Shown: positions 19,418 to 27,702 of the stretch, piece after piece
How the letters are laid out: each line of letters starts with the position of its first letter
Position numbering within the stretch: the stretch's first letter is position 1
Assembly: GCF_030504955.1 (NCBI RefSeq)
Contig: NZ_JAUKTR010000001.1
Coordinates: forward strand, 248,001-312,000
Direction of reading: 5' to 3'
Origin: Peiella sedimenti
GTDB lineage: Bacteria; Pseudomonadota; Alphaproteobacteria; Caulobacterales; Caulobacteraceae
Length of the DNA: 64,000 bases
Program-made: the position numbers and the translations under genes
Notes under the pieces: model-generated
What the model was told of the DNA's origin: nothing
What the model saw: the letters and a program-made list of their open reading frames with translations, nothing else
The model's database searches: none

Positions 19418-19555
19418 GTCTCCTCCCTGCCGCGAAGCGGTGGGGAGGGGGACCGCCGAAGGCGGTGGAGGAGTGGGAACGTCGCATACGCCTCCCTATG
19501 CTCGCCTGGAGGTTCGCAGCCACCTCCCATCGCTGCGCGACAGGAAGGAGAGGAA
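19418..19555. repeat. GC-rich palindromic intergenic repeat (family R1), copy 2
   Basis: Between recA and the DCC-family gene. It begins with the same GTCTCCTCCC edge as the copies at 7285 and 37673, contains CCGCGAAGCGG and CCGCCGAAGGCGG hairpins, and ends with CCTCCCATCGCTGCGCGACAGG, matching the far end of copy 1 with several changes. Confidence 0.7.
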
Positions 19556-19558
19556 AGG

Positions 19559-19921
19559 CTAAGCCCCCTCCAGCCGCCTGGCCCACCGCTGCAGGCGCGG
19601 CCGCGCCCTCAGGAAGCGGCGATAGAGGGCCTCCAGCACCCGCAGCACTTGGGGGCTGCGCGCCATCAGGCCCAGGGGCCGTAGAAGAGGCACCGCCCGC
19701 CACATGGCGGCGAAGGCCTCCGCGCCCGACAGCATCCGCTCGCCCTCGCGCGCGTGAAAGCGCGACAGCAGCTCCGCCGGATCGAGCGGACAGCTTTCAT
19801 CCGCGCCCTCGGCCAGGTTCACGAAGGTGATGTGGCCCCGCCGGTCCAGTCGGCGGAAGAACGCGATCTCGCGCCGGCACAGGGGGCAGGCGCCGTCGTA
19901 CCAGACCGTCAGCTCGCTCAT
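19559..19921 (-). CDS. DCC-family thiol-disulfide oxidoreductase-like protein (DUF393)
   Basis: 120 residues. The DCC signature YDGACPLCRREIAFF lies at residues 8-22, with CxxC able to form a redox pair. The family adopts a thioredoxin-like fold and is predicted to be a cytoplasmic thiol-disulfide oxidoreductase; no substrate is established. After the first 45 residues the chain becomes Arg/Leu-rich and helical (LRVLEALYRRFLRARPRLQRWARRL), usual for the family. It stands alone on the minus strand between recA and alaS. Confidence 0.8.
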   Translation of the reverse strand: MSELTVWYDGACPLCRREIAFFRRLDRRGHITFVNLAEGADESCPLDPAELLSRFHAREGERMLSGAEAFAAMWRAVPLLRPLGLMARSPQVLRVLEALYRRFLRARPRLQRWARRLEGA

Positions 19922-20090
19922 GGGCGGCTCCTTGGATACGCCCCTTTTACGCCGCCGCTCGTGGCGAGAAAATGCAGACGTTCGCGGGTCTTCTCCGCAT
20001 GGCCGGCCGCCGTGTGTGCCCCGATGCGCCCGCTGCCCGGAACAGCCCCATGCTGCCTACCGTCGGTCGCCGAGCACCCATCGCCTCTCG

Positions 20091-20130
20091 ATGTGGCGCG
20101 GTTTGGCGCGGTTTGGCACGGTTTGGCACG
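20091..20130. repeat. Short tandem repeat, unit GTTTGGCACG (10 bp), upstream of alaS
   Basis: Four consecutive 10-bp units: ATGTGGCGCG, GTTTGGCGCG, GTTTGGCACG, GTTTGGCACG. The remaining 330 bp between the DCC gene and alaS contains no gene that I can support. The period is one helical turn, so it could present a binding site on one face of DNA. Confidence 0.7.
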
Positions 20131-20250
20131 GCGCTTTCGGGCCTGGCGCCCTGCCAGGTCTCCCTTCGCCCAACGATCCTTGGCTATGTCGCGCCGCACT
20201 CTCTATATGGGCGCTTTCCTTTCCGCACCTGCCCCCGAACTCACGACGCC

Positions 20251-22899
20251 ATGGCCAGCCTGAACCAGATCCGCTCGACCTTCCTGGACTACTTCGCCAA
20301 GGCGGATCATCGCGTCGTGCCCTCGGCCCCCCTGGTGCCGCAGAACGACCCGACCCTGCTGTTCGTGAACGCGGGCATGGTGCCCTTCAAGAACATGTTC
20401 ACCGGCGTGGAGACTCCGCCGCATCCGCGCGCGACCTCGTCACAAAAGTGCGTGCGCGCCGGAGGCAAGCACAACGACCTGGACAATGTGGGCTACACGG
20501 CCCGGCACCACACCTTCTTCGAGATGCTGGGAAACTTCAGCTTCGGCGACTACTTCAAGGCCGAGGCCATCGAGTTCGCCTGGAAGCTGGTGACCGGCGA
20601 GTTCGGCATCTCGCCGGACCGGCTGATGGCCACCGTCTATGTGGATGACGACGAGGCCTTCGACCTCTGGAAGAAGATCGCGGGCCTGCCCGAAAGCCGC
20701 ATCGCGCGGATCGCGGGGTCCGACAACTTCTGGTCCATGGGCGACACGGGCCCCTGCGGCCCCTGCACCGAGATCTTCTTCGACCACGGCGAGGACGTGC
20801 CGGGCGGTCCGCCCGGGTCTCCGGATCAGGACGGCGACCGCTGGGTCGAGATCTGGAACCTCGTCTTCATGCAGTTCGAGCAGGCCGCGGACGGCACGCG
20901 CACCAACCTGCCCAAGCCGTCCATCGACACCGGCATGGGGCTGGAGCGGGTGGGCGCGGTGCTGCAGGGCGTGCACTCCAACTACGACACCGACCTGTTC
21001 CGCGCCCTGATCGCGGCCAGCGAAGAGGCGACCGGCGTCCGGGCCGAGGGCGACGAGGCGCCCAGCCACCGGGTCATCGCCGACCACCTGCGCTCGTCCT
21101 CCTTCCTGATCGCGGACGGGGTGACGCCGTCGAACGAGGGCCGGGGCTATGTGCTGCGCCGGATCATGCGCCGGGCCATGCGCCACGCCCACCTGCTGGG
21201 CGCCAAGGAGCCCCTGATGCACCGGCTGGCCCCCACCCTGATCGAGCAGATGGGCGGGGCCTATCCGGAGCTGGGCCGGGCCCGGGCTGCGATCATCGAC
21301 ACGCTGGAGCAGGAGGAGATCCGCTTCCGCACGACCCTGGGCCGCGGCATGACTCTGTTCGACGAGGCGGCCGGAAAGCTCGGCCAGGGCGGGATGGTGC
21401 CGGGCGCCACCGCCTTCACCCTCTACGACACCTATGGCTTCCCCCTGGACCTGACCGAGGACGAGGCGCGCAGGCGGGGCCTGAGCGTCGATATCGAGGG
21501 CTTCGAGGCCGCCATGGCCGAGCAGCGCGAGCGCGGCAAGGCCAACTGGAAGGGCTCAGGCCAGCAGGCCTCGGCGGCCGAATGGCTGCGCCTGCGCGAA
21601 CAGCATGGGCCGACCCGCTTCGTGGGCTATGAGGCCGATGAGTCCAAGGGGACGATCCTGGCCATCCTCAAGGACGGACAGCCGGTCGACGCCGCCGAGG
21701 CGGGCGACGAGGTGGACGTGCTGCTGGACGAGACCGCCCTCTACGGCGAGGGCGGCGGCCAGGCGGGCGACCAGGGCGCCGGCTGGGCCAACGGCATGGT
21801 CACGGTCAGCGACACCACCCGGCAGGCGGGCGACCTTTTCGTGCACCGGGTCCATGTGGGCTCAGGCGGCTTCAAGGTCGGCGACCAGATGTCGCTGAGC
21901 GTCAATCCGGCTTGGCGCAAGCAGACGCGCGCCAACCACTCGGCCACCCACCTGCTGCACGCGGCCCTGCGGAACGTGCTGGGCGAACACGTGACCCAGA
22001 AGGGCCAGATGGTGGACGCCGAGCGCATCCGCTTCGACTTCAGCCACAACTCAGCCCTGTCCGAGGCCGAGATCGCCGACATCGAGGCCGAGGTGAACAC
22101 GGTCATCCTGCAGAACGCCCCGGCGCGGATTGAGACCATGGCGCCGGAGGCCGCCATCGCGGCCGGAGCCATGGCCCTGTTCGGCGAGAAGTACGGCGAC
22201 GAGGTGCGGGTGCTGACGCTGGGCGAAGGCTTCGACCCGATGGAGGCCAAGCCCTATTCGGTGGAACTGTGCGGCGGCACCCACGTGGAGCGGACCGGCG
22301 ACATCGGCCTGTTCAAGATCGTCTCCGAGGGCGGCGTGGCCGCTGGCATCCGTCGCGTCGAGGCCCTGACCGGCAATGCGGCGCGGGCCTGGCTGGACGA
22401 TCAGGCGGGCGTGGCGCGCAGGCTGGCGCGCGAGTTCAAGGTCCAGCCGGCCGACGTTCCGGCGCGCGTCGAGGCCCTGCAGTCCAGCGTCAAGGCGCTG
22501 GAGAAGCAGGTGGCCGAGCTGAAGAAGCAGGCCGCTCTGGGCGGCGGTTCAGGCGGCGCCGCGGCCCCGGAGGAGATCGGCGGAATCAAGCTGATCGCGC
22601 GCGTGCTGGACGGGGTCGGCGGCAAGGAGCTGCGCCCGCTGGCCGAGGACTTCAAAAAGCAGGTGGGCTCGGGCGTCGTGGCCCTAGTGGGCCTCAGCGA
22701 CGGCAAGGCGGCCGTGACCGTGGCGGCGACGCCGGACATGGCCGGCAAGGTCAATGCGGCCGAGCTGGCCAAGGCGGCGGTGCTGGCCATGGGCGGCCAG
22801 GGCGCGGGCGGCAAGCCGGACTTCGCCCAGGGCGGCGCGCCGGACGGCTCCAAGGCCGAAGAGGGGCTGGCGGCGATCCGGCAGGCGCTGGGGGGCTAG
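20251..22899 (+). CDS. alaS: Alanyl-tRNA synthetase
   Basis: 882 residues from ATG 20251, the usual length; upstream frame extension would be noncanonical. Charges tRNA-Ala and edits mischarged Ser/Gly. Landmarks: class II motif 1 region (RSTFLDYFAKADHRVVPSAPLVP), FVNAGMVPFKNMF, RHHTFFEMLGNFSFGDYFK (motif 2), GMGLERV (motif 3 region), editing domain with the HSATHLLHAAL zinc-like motif (His residues about 568-572) and its partner CGGTHVERTG (about 670), and the C-Ala coiled coil and Gly-rich end. Its stop codon overlaps that of the convergent GDPD gene in a shared CTAG. Confidence 0.97.
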   Translation: MASLNQIRSTFLDYFAKADHRVVPSAPLVPQNDPTLLFVNAGMVPFKNMFTGVETPPHPRATSSQKCVRAGGKHNDLDNVGYTARHHTFFEMLGNFSFGDYFKAEAIEFAWKLVTGEFGISPDRLMATVYVDDDEAFDLWKKIAGLPESRIARIAGSDNFWSMGDTGPCGPCTEIFFDHGEDVPGGPPGSPDQDGDRWVEIWNLVFMQFEQAADGTRTNLPKPSIDTGMGLERVGAVLQGVHSNYDTDLFRALIAASEEATGVRAEGDEAPSHRVIADHLRSSSFLIADGVTPSNEGRGYVLRRIMRRAMRHAHLLGAKEPLMHRLAPTLIEQMGGAYPELGRARAAIIDTLEQEEIRFRTTLGRGMTLFDEAAGKLGQGGMVPGATAFTLYDTYGFPLDLTEDEARRRGLSVDIEGFEAAMAEQRERGKANWKGSGQQASAAEWLRLREQHGPTRFVGYEADESKGTILAILKDGQPVDAAEAGDEVDVLLDETALYGEGGGQAGDQGAGWANGMVTVSDTTRQAGDLFVHRVHVGSGGFKVGDQMSLSVNPAWRKQTRANHSATHLLHAALRNVLGEHVTQKGQMVDAERIRFDFSHNSALSEAEIADIEAEVNTVILQNAPARIETMAPEAAIAAGAMALFGEKYGDEVRVLTLGEGFDPMEAKPYSVELCGGTHVERTGDIGLFKIVSEGGVAAGIRRVEALTGNAARAWLDDQAGVARRLAREFKVQPADVPARVEALQSSVKALEKQVAELKKQAALGGGSGGAAAPEEIGGIKLIARVLDGVGGKELRPLAEDFKKQVGSGVVALVGLSDGKAAVTVAATPDMAGKVNAAELAKAAVLAMGGQGAGGKPDFAQGGAPDGSKAEEGLAAIRQALGG

Positions 22900-23888
22900 C
22901 GGCAGTCCGCCAGACGTCGCCGATGCTCGGCCAGGGCCTCGGCGACCACCTCGATGCGGTCGGTCTGCACCCCGCCGCGCCAGCAGCGGGGCAGGCGGGC
23001 CACGGCCTCGGGCGTATCGATCCCTTCGACGGACTGGACCTGACGCTTGATCCCGCCCACGGCCCAGACCTCGGTCCCCGCCCGCTGCATGCGTTCCAGG
23101 AACCGGTCGGGCCAGCCCCAGAGGATCGTGCGGATCCCCTCCGGAGCCATGAGCACCGTGCCCTGGCAGGACTCTGGGACGTGGCCGGTCCAGCCGGTCA
23201 GCATGTAGTCCTTCAGGCAGGCCTTCATCTGGCCCTTGCTGGCCGCCGCGAGCCGAGGCTCCACCTCCCGGAGGCGCCGAATGGGCCTGTCGCCGCCGAA
23301 GAAGCTCACCCGCTCGGCCCTCAGGTGCGGGCGCGCCAGAAAATAGGCCGCCAGCCGGTCGGTTTCGCTGGGGTCGTTGGACTTGATGTTGATCTGAAAT
23401 CGCCGGTCAGGAAAGGCCTCCAGCACCTCGGCTAGGGTCGGGATCGCGCCGACGCCCGTTCCCCGCAGCGGATAGGTTCGCCCGCCATCCGCCGTGTAAC
23501 CGTAGCCCGCGTCCAAGGTCTTCAGATAGGCCATGGTCTGTTCGCGCGTGACCCCTTGGCCGTTGGTGCGGCAGTCCAGTGTCCAGTCGTGGAAGACCGC
23601 GAACTCGCCGTCGGTGGTGGGGTGGATGTCGATCTCGACCACGTCCGCGCCCAGCCGGAAGGCCTCACGCATGGAGGGCAGGGTGTTCTCGATGAAGGCG
23701 TGGGTCGGGGGGTGGATGCGCGTGGCCGTGCAGGCGTCGCGGGTCAGGCCCTCGCTGGGATAGGTCTGGTGGACGCCGCGGTGAGCCAGGACGGCGAACT
23801 CGTTGTCCGGATCGGCCGGCCAGGAGGCGTTGTGCAGGTAGAGGCCGGTGACGACGACCGCCGCCGCGCCCAGGATGATGCCGCGCAT
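22896..23888 (-). CDS. Glycerophosphodiester phosphodiesterase family protein
   Basis: 330 residues from ATG 23888. An N-terminal membrane anchor or signal (MRGIILGAAAVVVTGLYLH) precedes a GDPD TIM-barrel: AHRGVHQTYPSEGL (catalytic His about 36 and Arg), ENTLPSMREAFRLGADVVEIDIHPTTDGEFAVFHDWTLDCRTNG (metal Glu/Asp and second His), and ending with a WAVGGIKR segment. It hydrolyses glycerophosphodiesters to sn-glycerol-3-phosphate and an alcohol; here likely in the periplasm. It lies 4 bp downstream of a DUF2939 gene on the same strand, so the pair is likely co-transcribed. Confidence 0.88.
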   Translation of the reverse strand: MRGIILGAAAVVVTGLYLHNASWPADPDNEFAVLAHRGVHQTYPSEGLTRDACTATRIHPPTHAFIENTLPSMREAFRLGADVVEIDIHPTTDGEFAVFHDWTLDCRTNGQGVTREQTMAYLKTLDAGYGYTADGGRTYPLRGTGVGAIPTLAEVLEAFPDRRFQINIKSNDPSETDRLAAYFLARPHLRAERVSFFGGDRPIRRLREVEPRLAAASKGQMKACLKDYMLTGWTGHVPESCQGTVLMAPEGIRTILWGWPDRFLERMQRAGTEVWAVGGIKRQVQSVEGIDTPEAVARLPRCWRGGVQTDRIEVVAEALAEHRRRLADCR

Positions 23889-23892
23889 GGGG

Positions 23893-24456
23893 TCAGCGGC
23901 TCGCCGGGACCTGGGCTTCCGGCCCCGCGCCTTCGGGCAGGCCGATGTGCGCCAGCTTCCAGGCGTAGATCCCGCGCCGCTCGAAGGTGAAGATGGTCTC
24001 GGATCCGCCCTCATCGGCGACGGCGAAGCGCATGCGGTTCACACCCCAGTACTTGGGCTGGGGCCAGGGCTCGCGAAAGCTGGTGCCCGGCACGGCGTCC
24101 TCGGCGGTGCGCTGCGAGGCGAAGCGGCCTTCGCCGTCGGTCAGGCCCGCCAGGGCCTCGGGCGTCAGATAGGCGTCCACATCGGGGCCGGGCCTGGCCT
24201 GTTCCAGCTGGCGGCGGATCGCGCCCACGGGGTCGGCTAGGATCGAGGGCGGCGGCGTCTGATCCGCGGCCTGACCGGACAGCTGCGGGCGCAGGGAGGC
24301 GCGCACGGCGTCGAAATCCACCAGATCGGCCAGGGCCTGAATGTCCCGGGCCTGGCCCGCCGAACGCACGCCGAAGAAGGCCGCGAAGGGGGCGGCCACA
24401 AAGGCCAGGGCGGCGAGGATGATCGCCGCGACGAGCAGGTTGGAGAGGGCGCGCAT
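23893..24456 (-). CDS. DUF2939 family membrane-anchored protein
   Basis: 187 residues from ATG 24456, preceded by GGAGGCTTTG; a TTG one codon upstream is possible but not needed. A single N-terminal hydrophobic segment (about 5-30) is followed by a domain that matches DUF2939: ARDIQALADLVDFDAVRASLRPQL then a C-terminal RMRFAVADEGGSETIFTFERRGIYAWKLAHIGLP. Function is unknown; the family is common in Caulobacterales as small envelope proteins. Runs 4 bp before the GDPD start. Confidence 0.75.
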   Translation of the reverse strand: MRALSNLLVAAIILAALAFVAAPFAAFFGVRSAGQARDIQALADLVDFDAVRASLRPQLSGQAADQTPPPSILADPVGAIRRQLEQARPGPDVDAYLTPEALAGLTDGEGRFASQRTAEDAVPGTSFREPWPQPKYWGVNRMRFAVADEGGSETIFTFERRGIYAWKLAHIGLPEGAGPEAQVPASR

Positions 24457-24561
24457 CAAAGCCTCCGGTTCTGACTAACCGAGTTAAGGCCGATCCGGCT
24501 CCACGCCAACTGTTCTCGCGCGGGCGGGGAGGGCGGGGCGCGGGGCCCCGCCCAAGGACCG

Positions 24562-25776
24562 TCAGGCCGCCATGGCTTTGTTCAGGTTCTCGGCCACCTT
24601 GTCGATGAAGCCCTCGGTGGTCAGCCAGCCCTGCTGATCGCCGACCAGCAGCGCCAGGTCCTTGGTCATGGAGCCGCTCTCGACGGTTTCGACCACGACG
24701 CGCTCCAGCGTCTCGGCGAAGTCGATCAGGGCCTGGTTGCCGTCCAGCTTGCCGCGATGCTTGAAGCCGCGGGTCCAGGCGTAGATCGAGGCGATCGAGT
24801 TGGTCGAGGTGGCCTCGCCCTTCTGGTGCTGGCGGTAGTGGCGGGTCACGGTGCCGTGGGCGGCCTCGGACTCCAGGATCTTGCCGTCCGGCGTCATCAG
24901 CACCGACGTCATCAGGCCCAGCGAGCCGAACCCTTGCGCCACCACGTCCGACTGCACGTCGCCGTCGTAGTTCTTGCAGGCCCAGACGAAGCCGCCGGAC
25001 CACTTGATGGCCGCGGCCACCATGTCGTCGATCAGGCGGTGCTCATAGGTCAGGCCCTTGGCCTTGAACTGGTCGGCGAACTCCTCGTCGAAGACCTTCT
25101 GGAACAGGTCCTTGAAGCGGCCGTCATAGGCCTTGAGGATGGTGTTCTTGGTCGAGAGATAGACCGGATAGTTTCGGTTCAGGCCGTAGGCGAAGCTGGC
25201 CCGCGCGAACTCGATGATCGAGGCGTCCAGGTTGTACATGCCCATGGCCACGCCGGCGCCCGGGGACTTGTAGACCTCGTGCTCGATCACCTGGCCGTCG
25301 TCGCCGACGAACTTGATCGACAGGGTGCCCTTGCCCGGCATCAGGAAGTCGGTGGCCTTGTACTGGTCGCCGAAGGCGTGGCGGCCGACGACGATCGGCT
25401 GGGTCCAGCCCGGCACCAGGCGCGGCACGTTCGAGCAGATGATCGGCTCGCGGAAGACGACGCCGCCCAGGATGTTGCGGATGGTGCCGTTCGGCGACTT
25501 CCACATCTTCTTGAGATTGAACTCCTTCACCCGCGCTTCGTCGGGGGTGATGGTCGCGCACTTCACGCCGACGCCGTGACGCTTGATGGCCTCGGCCGCG
25601 TCGATCGTCACCTGATCGTCGGTGGCGTCGCGGTTCTCCATGCCCAGGTCGTAGTAGTCGAGCTCCACGTCCAGGTAGGGGAAAACCAGCTTGTCCTTGA
25701 TCATCTGCCAGATGATCCGGGTCATCTCGTCGCCGTCGATGTCCACGATGGGGTTGGCGACCTTGATCTTGGCCAT
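24562..25776 (-). CDS. icd: NADP-dependent isocitrate dehydrogenase
   Basis: 404 residues, the dimeric type II (eukaryote-like) enzyme of alphaproteobacteria. TCA step converting isocitrate to 2-oxoglutarate and CO2 with NADPH formation. Landmarks: [23 protein letters not shown] start, [20 protein letters not shown] (substrate Ser/Asn/Arg), the metal site region [57 protein letters not shown] (NADP binding). Monocistronic by spacing, 100 bp after the DUF2939 gene. Confidence 0.97.
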   Translation of the reverse strand: MAKIKVANPIVDIDGDEMTRIIWQMIKDKLVFPYLDVELDYYDLGMENRDATDDQVTIDAAEAIKRHGVGVKCATITPDEARVKEFNLKKMWKSPNGTIRNILGGVVFREPIICSNVPRLVPGWTQPIVVGRHAFGDQYKATDFLMPGKGTLSIKFVGDDGQVIEHEVYKSPGAGVAMGMYNLDASIIEFARASFAYGLNRNYPVYLSTKNTILKAYDGRFKDLFQKVFDEEFADQFKAKGLTYEHRLIDDMVAAAIKWSGGFVWACKNYDGDVQSDVVAQGFGSLGLMTSVLMTPDGKILESEAAHGTVTRHYRQHQKGEATSTNSIASIYAWTRGFKHRGKLDGNQALIDFAETLERVVVETVESGSMTKDLALLVGDQQGWLTTEGFIDKVAENLNKAMAA

Positions 25777-25886
25777 GGGCTCTCTCTGTCGAACGGGGGT
25801 TCAGGGAAGTCGCGGGCGGTATAGCGAGCCTGTCCCCCGGCGCAAAGGCCGAGGCGACGGATCCGCCCCTGCCGCGTTGAGTGGAC

Positions 25887-26831
25887 ATGCACCCCATGAC
25901 CGCCGATCCGACCGAACCTTCCCCCCAGGCGCCGCTGGACGTTCTGGTGGTGGGGGCGGGGCCGGGCGGCCTGGCTGCCGCAACCTATCTCGCCCGCTTC
26001 CGGCGGCGGGTTCTGGTGGCGGACGGGGGCGAGCCGCGCGCCGGCTGGATACCCGTCAGCCACAATATGCCGGGCTTTCCCCAAGGCATCGCGGGCAAGG
26101 ACATTCTGGCCCGTATGCGCGAGCAGGCTGAAGAGTACGGCGCCGTGATCCAGCCGGTCCGGGTCGAGCGCCTGACTCCTGACGGCGATCACTTCGTCGC
26201 CGACTTGGCCGGGCGGCAACTGAGGGCGCGGGCCGTCGTGCTGGCCACGGGCGTCGAGGATCGCTTGCCGCCCCTGCCGGGCCTGGAGGACGCCATCCGC
26301 CGCTCGCTGGTGCGTATCTGTCCGATCTGCGACGGCTACGAGGCCACGGGCAAACGGGTGGCCGTGCTGGGCCGGGACGACATGGGCGTGCGTGAGGCGG
26401 CCTTCCTGCGCACCTTCACCCGCCACGTGACCCTGGTTCACATGGGCCCGCCCGAGGCCCTGACCGAGCGCAGGGCGCTGGAGGAAATGGGCGCGACCCT
26501 GATCGAAGGGCCGGTTGAAGCGGTGCGCCTGAACGGGGATCACGCCACCGCCCTGTGCTGGGGCGGCCAGTATCGCGACTTCGACTTCCTCTATTCCGCG
26601 CTGGGGACCAGGCCCAATGCCGGACTGGCCGAGACGCTCGGCGCGGCGCGGGCCGAGGACGGGCGGCTGACCGTGGACGAGCATCAGAGGACCAGCGTGA
26701 AGGGGCTCTACGCCTGTGGCGATGTGGTCAGGGGGTTGAACCAGATCGCTGTGGCCACCGCCGAGGCCGCCGTGGCGGCCACGGCCATCCACAACGCCTT
26801 GCGCGAGGCCGACGGATGGACCGTGGACTGA
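25887..26831 (+). CDS. NAD(P)/FAD-dependent oxidoreductase, thioredoxin reductase-like
   Basis: 314 residues from ATG 25887; a GTG at 25881 or ATG at 25896 could also serve, since no strong ribosome-binding site separates them. Rossmann FAD motif VLVVGAGPGGLAAATYLARF (about 18-37), then a redox-type CPICDG (about 147-152) as in thioredoxin reductases (CATCDG), then an NADPH loop that is altered: KRVAVLGRDDMGVREAAFL lacks the canonical GxGxxA/G, so cofactor use is uncertain. The C-terminal FAD motif LYACGDVVRGLNQIAVATAEAAVAA is intact. No thioredoxin or AhpC gene is adjacent. Confidence 0.82.
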   Translation: MHPMTADPTEPSPQAPLDVLVVGAGPGGLAAATYLARFRRRVLVADGGEPRAGWIPVSHNMPGFPQGIAGKDILARMREQAEEYGAVIQPVRVERLTPDGDHFVADLAGRQLRARAVVLATGVEDRLPPLPGLEDAIRRSLVRICPICDGYEATGKRVAVLGRDDMGVREAAFLRTFTRHVTLVHMGPPEALTERRALEEMGATLIEGPVEAVRLNGDHATALCWGGQYRDFDFLYSALGTRPNAGLAETLGAARAEDGRLTVDEHQRTSVKGLYACGDVVRGLNQIAVATAEAAVAATAIHNALREADGWTVD

Positions 26832-26904
26832 CGCAGGAGCGTTGCGCGCCTGGGCGGCCCCTGATAGCTCAAGGACAGTCATTTTCCCCTGAAGGGCGAG
26901 GCCC

Positions 26905-27366
26905 ATGCCCCGGCGAACCACCCCGCGCCCCTCGATCAAGGGCTTCCAAAAGACCTCGATGAAGGCCCTGTTCTGGGACCTGTTGACCTTCGACAGGCTG
27001 ATGACCGGGCCGGTCATCCACATCATCTACTGGTGCGGCCTGGCCCTGCTGGTGCTGGGCGGCTTCTCCGTCATCGGCGGGGCGGTCGGCGTGGCCCTGC
27101 GCGAACCTGGGATCATGAGCTGGATCCTGGCGGTGCCGGTGCTGGTGGCGGGCCTGCTGGTGCTGCTGGTGATGGGCCTTCTGTGGCGGTCCTTCTGCGA
27201 GCTGTACGTGGCCCTGTTCCGCATCGCCGACGATCTGAGGGTCATGCGCGCCTTCGTCGAGCAGGACCACGGCGTGGGCGCGGCCCGGCCCTCTGCGGCT
27301 CCGGCTCCGGCCCAGACCAGCGACATCGGCGACAAGGGCGACGCGGACCTGGTTTCGAAGATCTGA
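26905..27366 (+). CDS. DUF4282 membrane protein
   Basis: 153 residues. A cytoplasmic start is followed by FWDLLTFDRLMTGPVIHIIYWCGLALLVLGGFSVIGG, two membrane segments (about 38-62 and 75-100), and the CELYVALFRIADDLRVMRAF helix typical of DUF4282. A Pro/Ala-rich tail ends the protein. Unknown function. The ATG is 70 bp past the previous gene. Confidence 0.75.
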   Translation: MPRRTTPRPSIKGFQKTSMKALFWDLLTFDRLMTGPVIHIIYWCGLALLVLGGFSVIGGAVGVALREPGIMSWILAVPVLVAGLLVLLVMGLLWRSFCELYVALFRIADDLRVMRAFVEQDHGVGAARPSAAPAPAQTSDIGDKGDADLVSKI

Positions 27367-27451
27367 GACCTGCCCCTTGGCAGGGCGTCATGCCGCAAAA
27401 TCGCGTGCCAACCTGCCAAACCTGCCAGTCGCGCCAACTGACCCGCTGAAC

Positions 27452-27474
27452 CCTTCTCCCACGAGGGGAGAAGG
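27452..27474. repeat. Palindromic repeat, CCTTCTCCC/GGGAGAAGG
   Basis: Nine-pair stem with the short loop ACGAG. The arm sequence (GGGGAGAAGG) resembles the R1 family arms elsewhere in the window. Confidence 0.5.
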
Positions 27475-27508
27475 AAAGGCGACCGAACGACTCGGACTCG
27501 AAAACACC

Positions 27509-27536
27509 GTCCGAAGCGTCCGAAGCGTCCGATGAG
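27509..27536. repeat. 9-bp tandem repeat, unit GTCCGAAGC
   Basis: Three units, GTCCGAAGC, GTCCGAAGC, GTCCGATGA, followed by GTCCG. It lies between two convergent genes. Confidence 0.55.
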
Positions 27537-27702
27537 TCCGGATCAGCAGCGATGAGAAAGACCCGCCGCCCGGCTAATAGGGGCGATCAGGAGGCAGGGT
27601 AGGACTGCGCGCAAAGCCGTGCATAAGTTGCGGGGCAGGATGGGCTTTCCGCGTGCTCGGTAAAGCGGGACGGTCCAGCCGGTGCGGGGACAAGGGCCGC
27701 CG

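Larger units (their letters stand above)
27367..27702. other. Convergent intergenic region with several small repeats, no gene seen
   Basis: Between the ends of the DUF4282 and xylanase genes. It holds a short hairpin CCTGCC-CCTT-GGCAGG (27369-27384), a run of CTGCCAA-type units (about 27404-27440), an R1-like hairpin CCTTCTCCC/GGGAGAAGG (27452-27474) and a 9-bp tandem repeat GTCCGAAGC (about 27509-27536). Nothing protein-coding is supported. Confidence 0.6.

Noticed and set aside
20091..20130. Sigma-54 promoter (TGGCAC-N5-TTGC) in the tandem repeat before alaS
   Set aside because: The -24 part TTGGCAC is present but the -12 TTGC is absent at the right spacing; the next TTGG belongs to the repeat.
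27509..27536. CRISPR array
   Set aside because: The repeats are short and contiguous with no spacers, and there are no cas genes.
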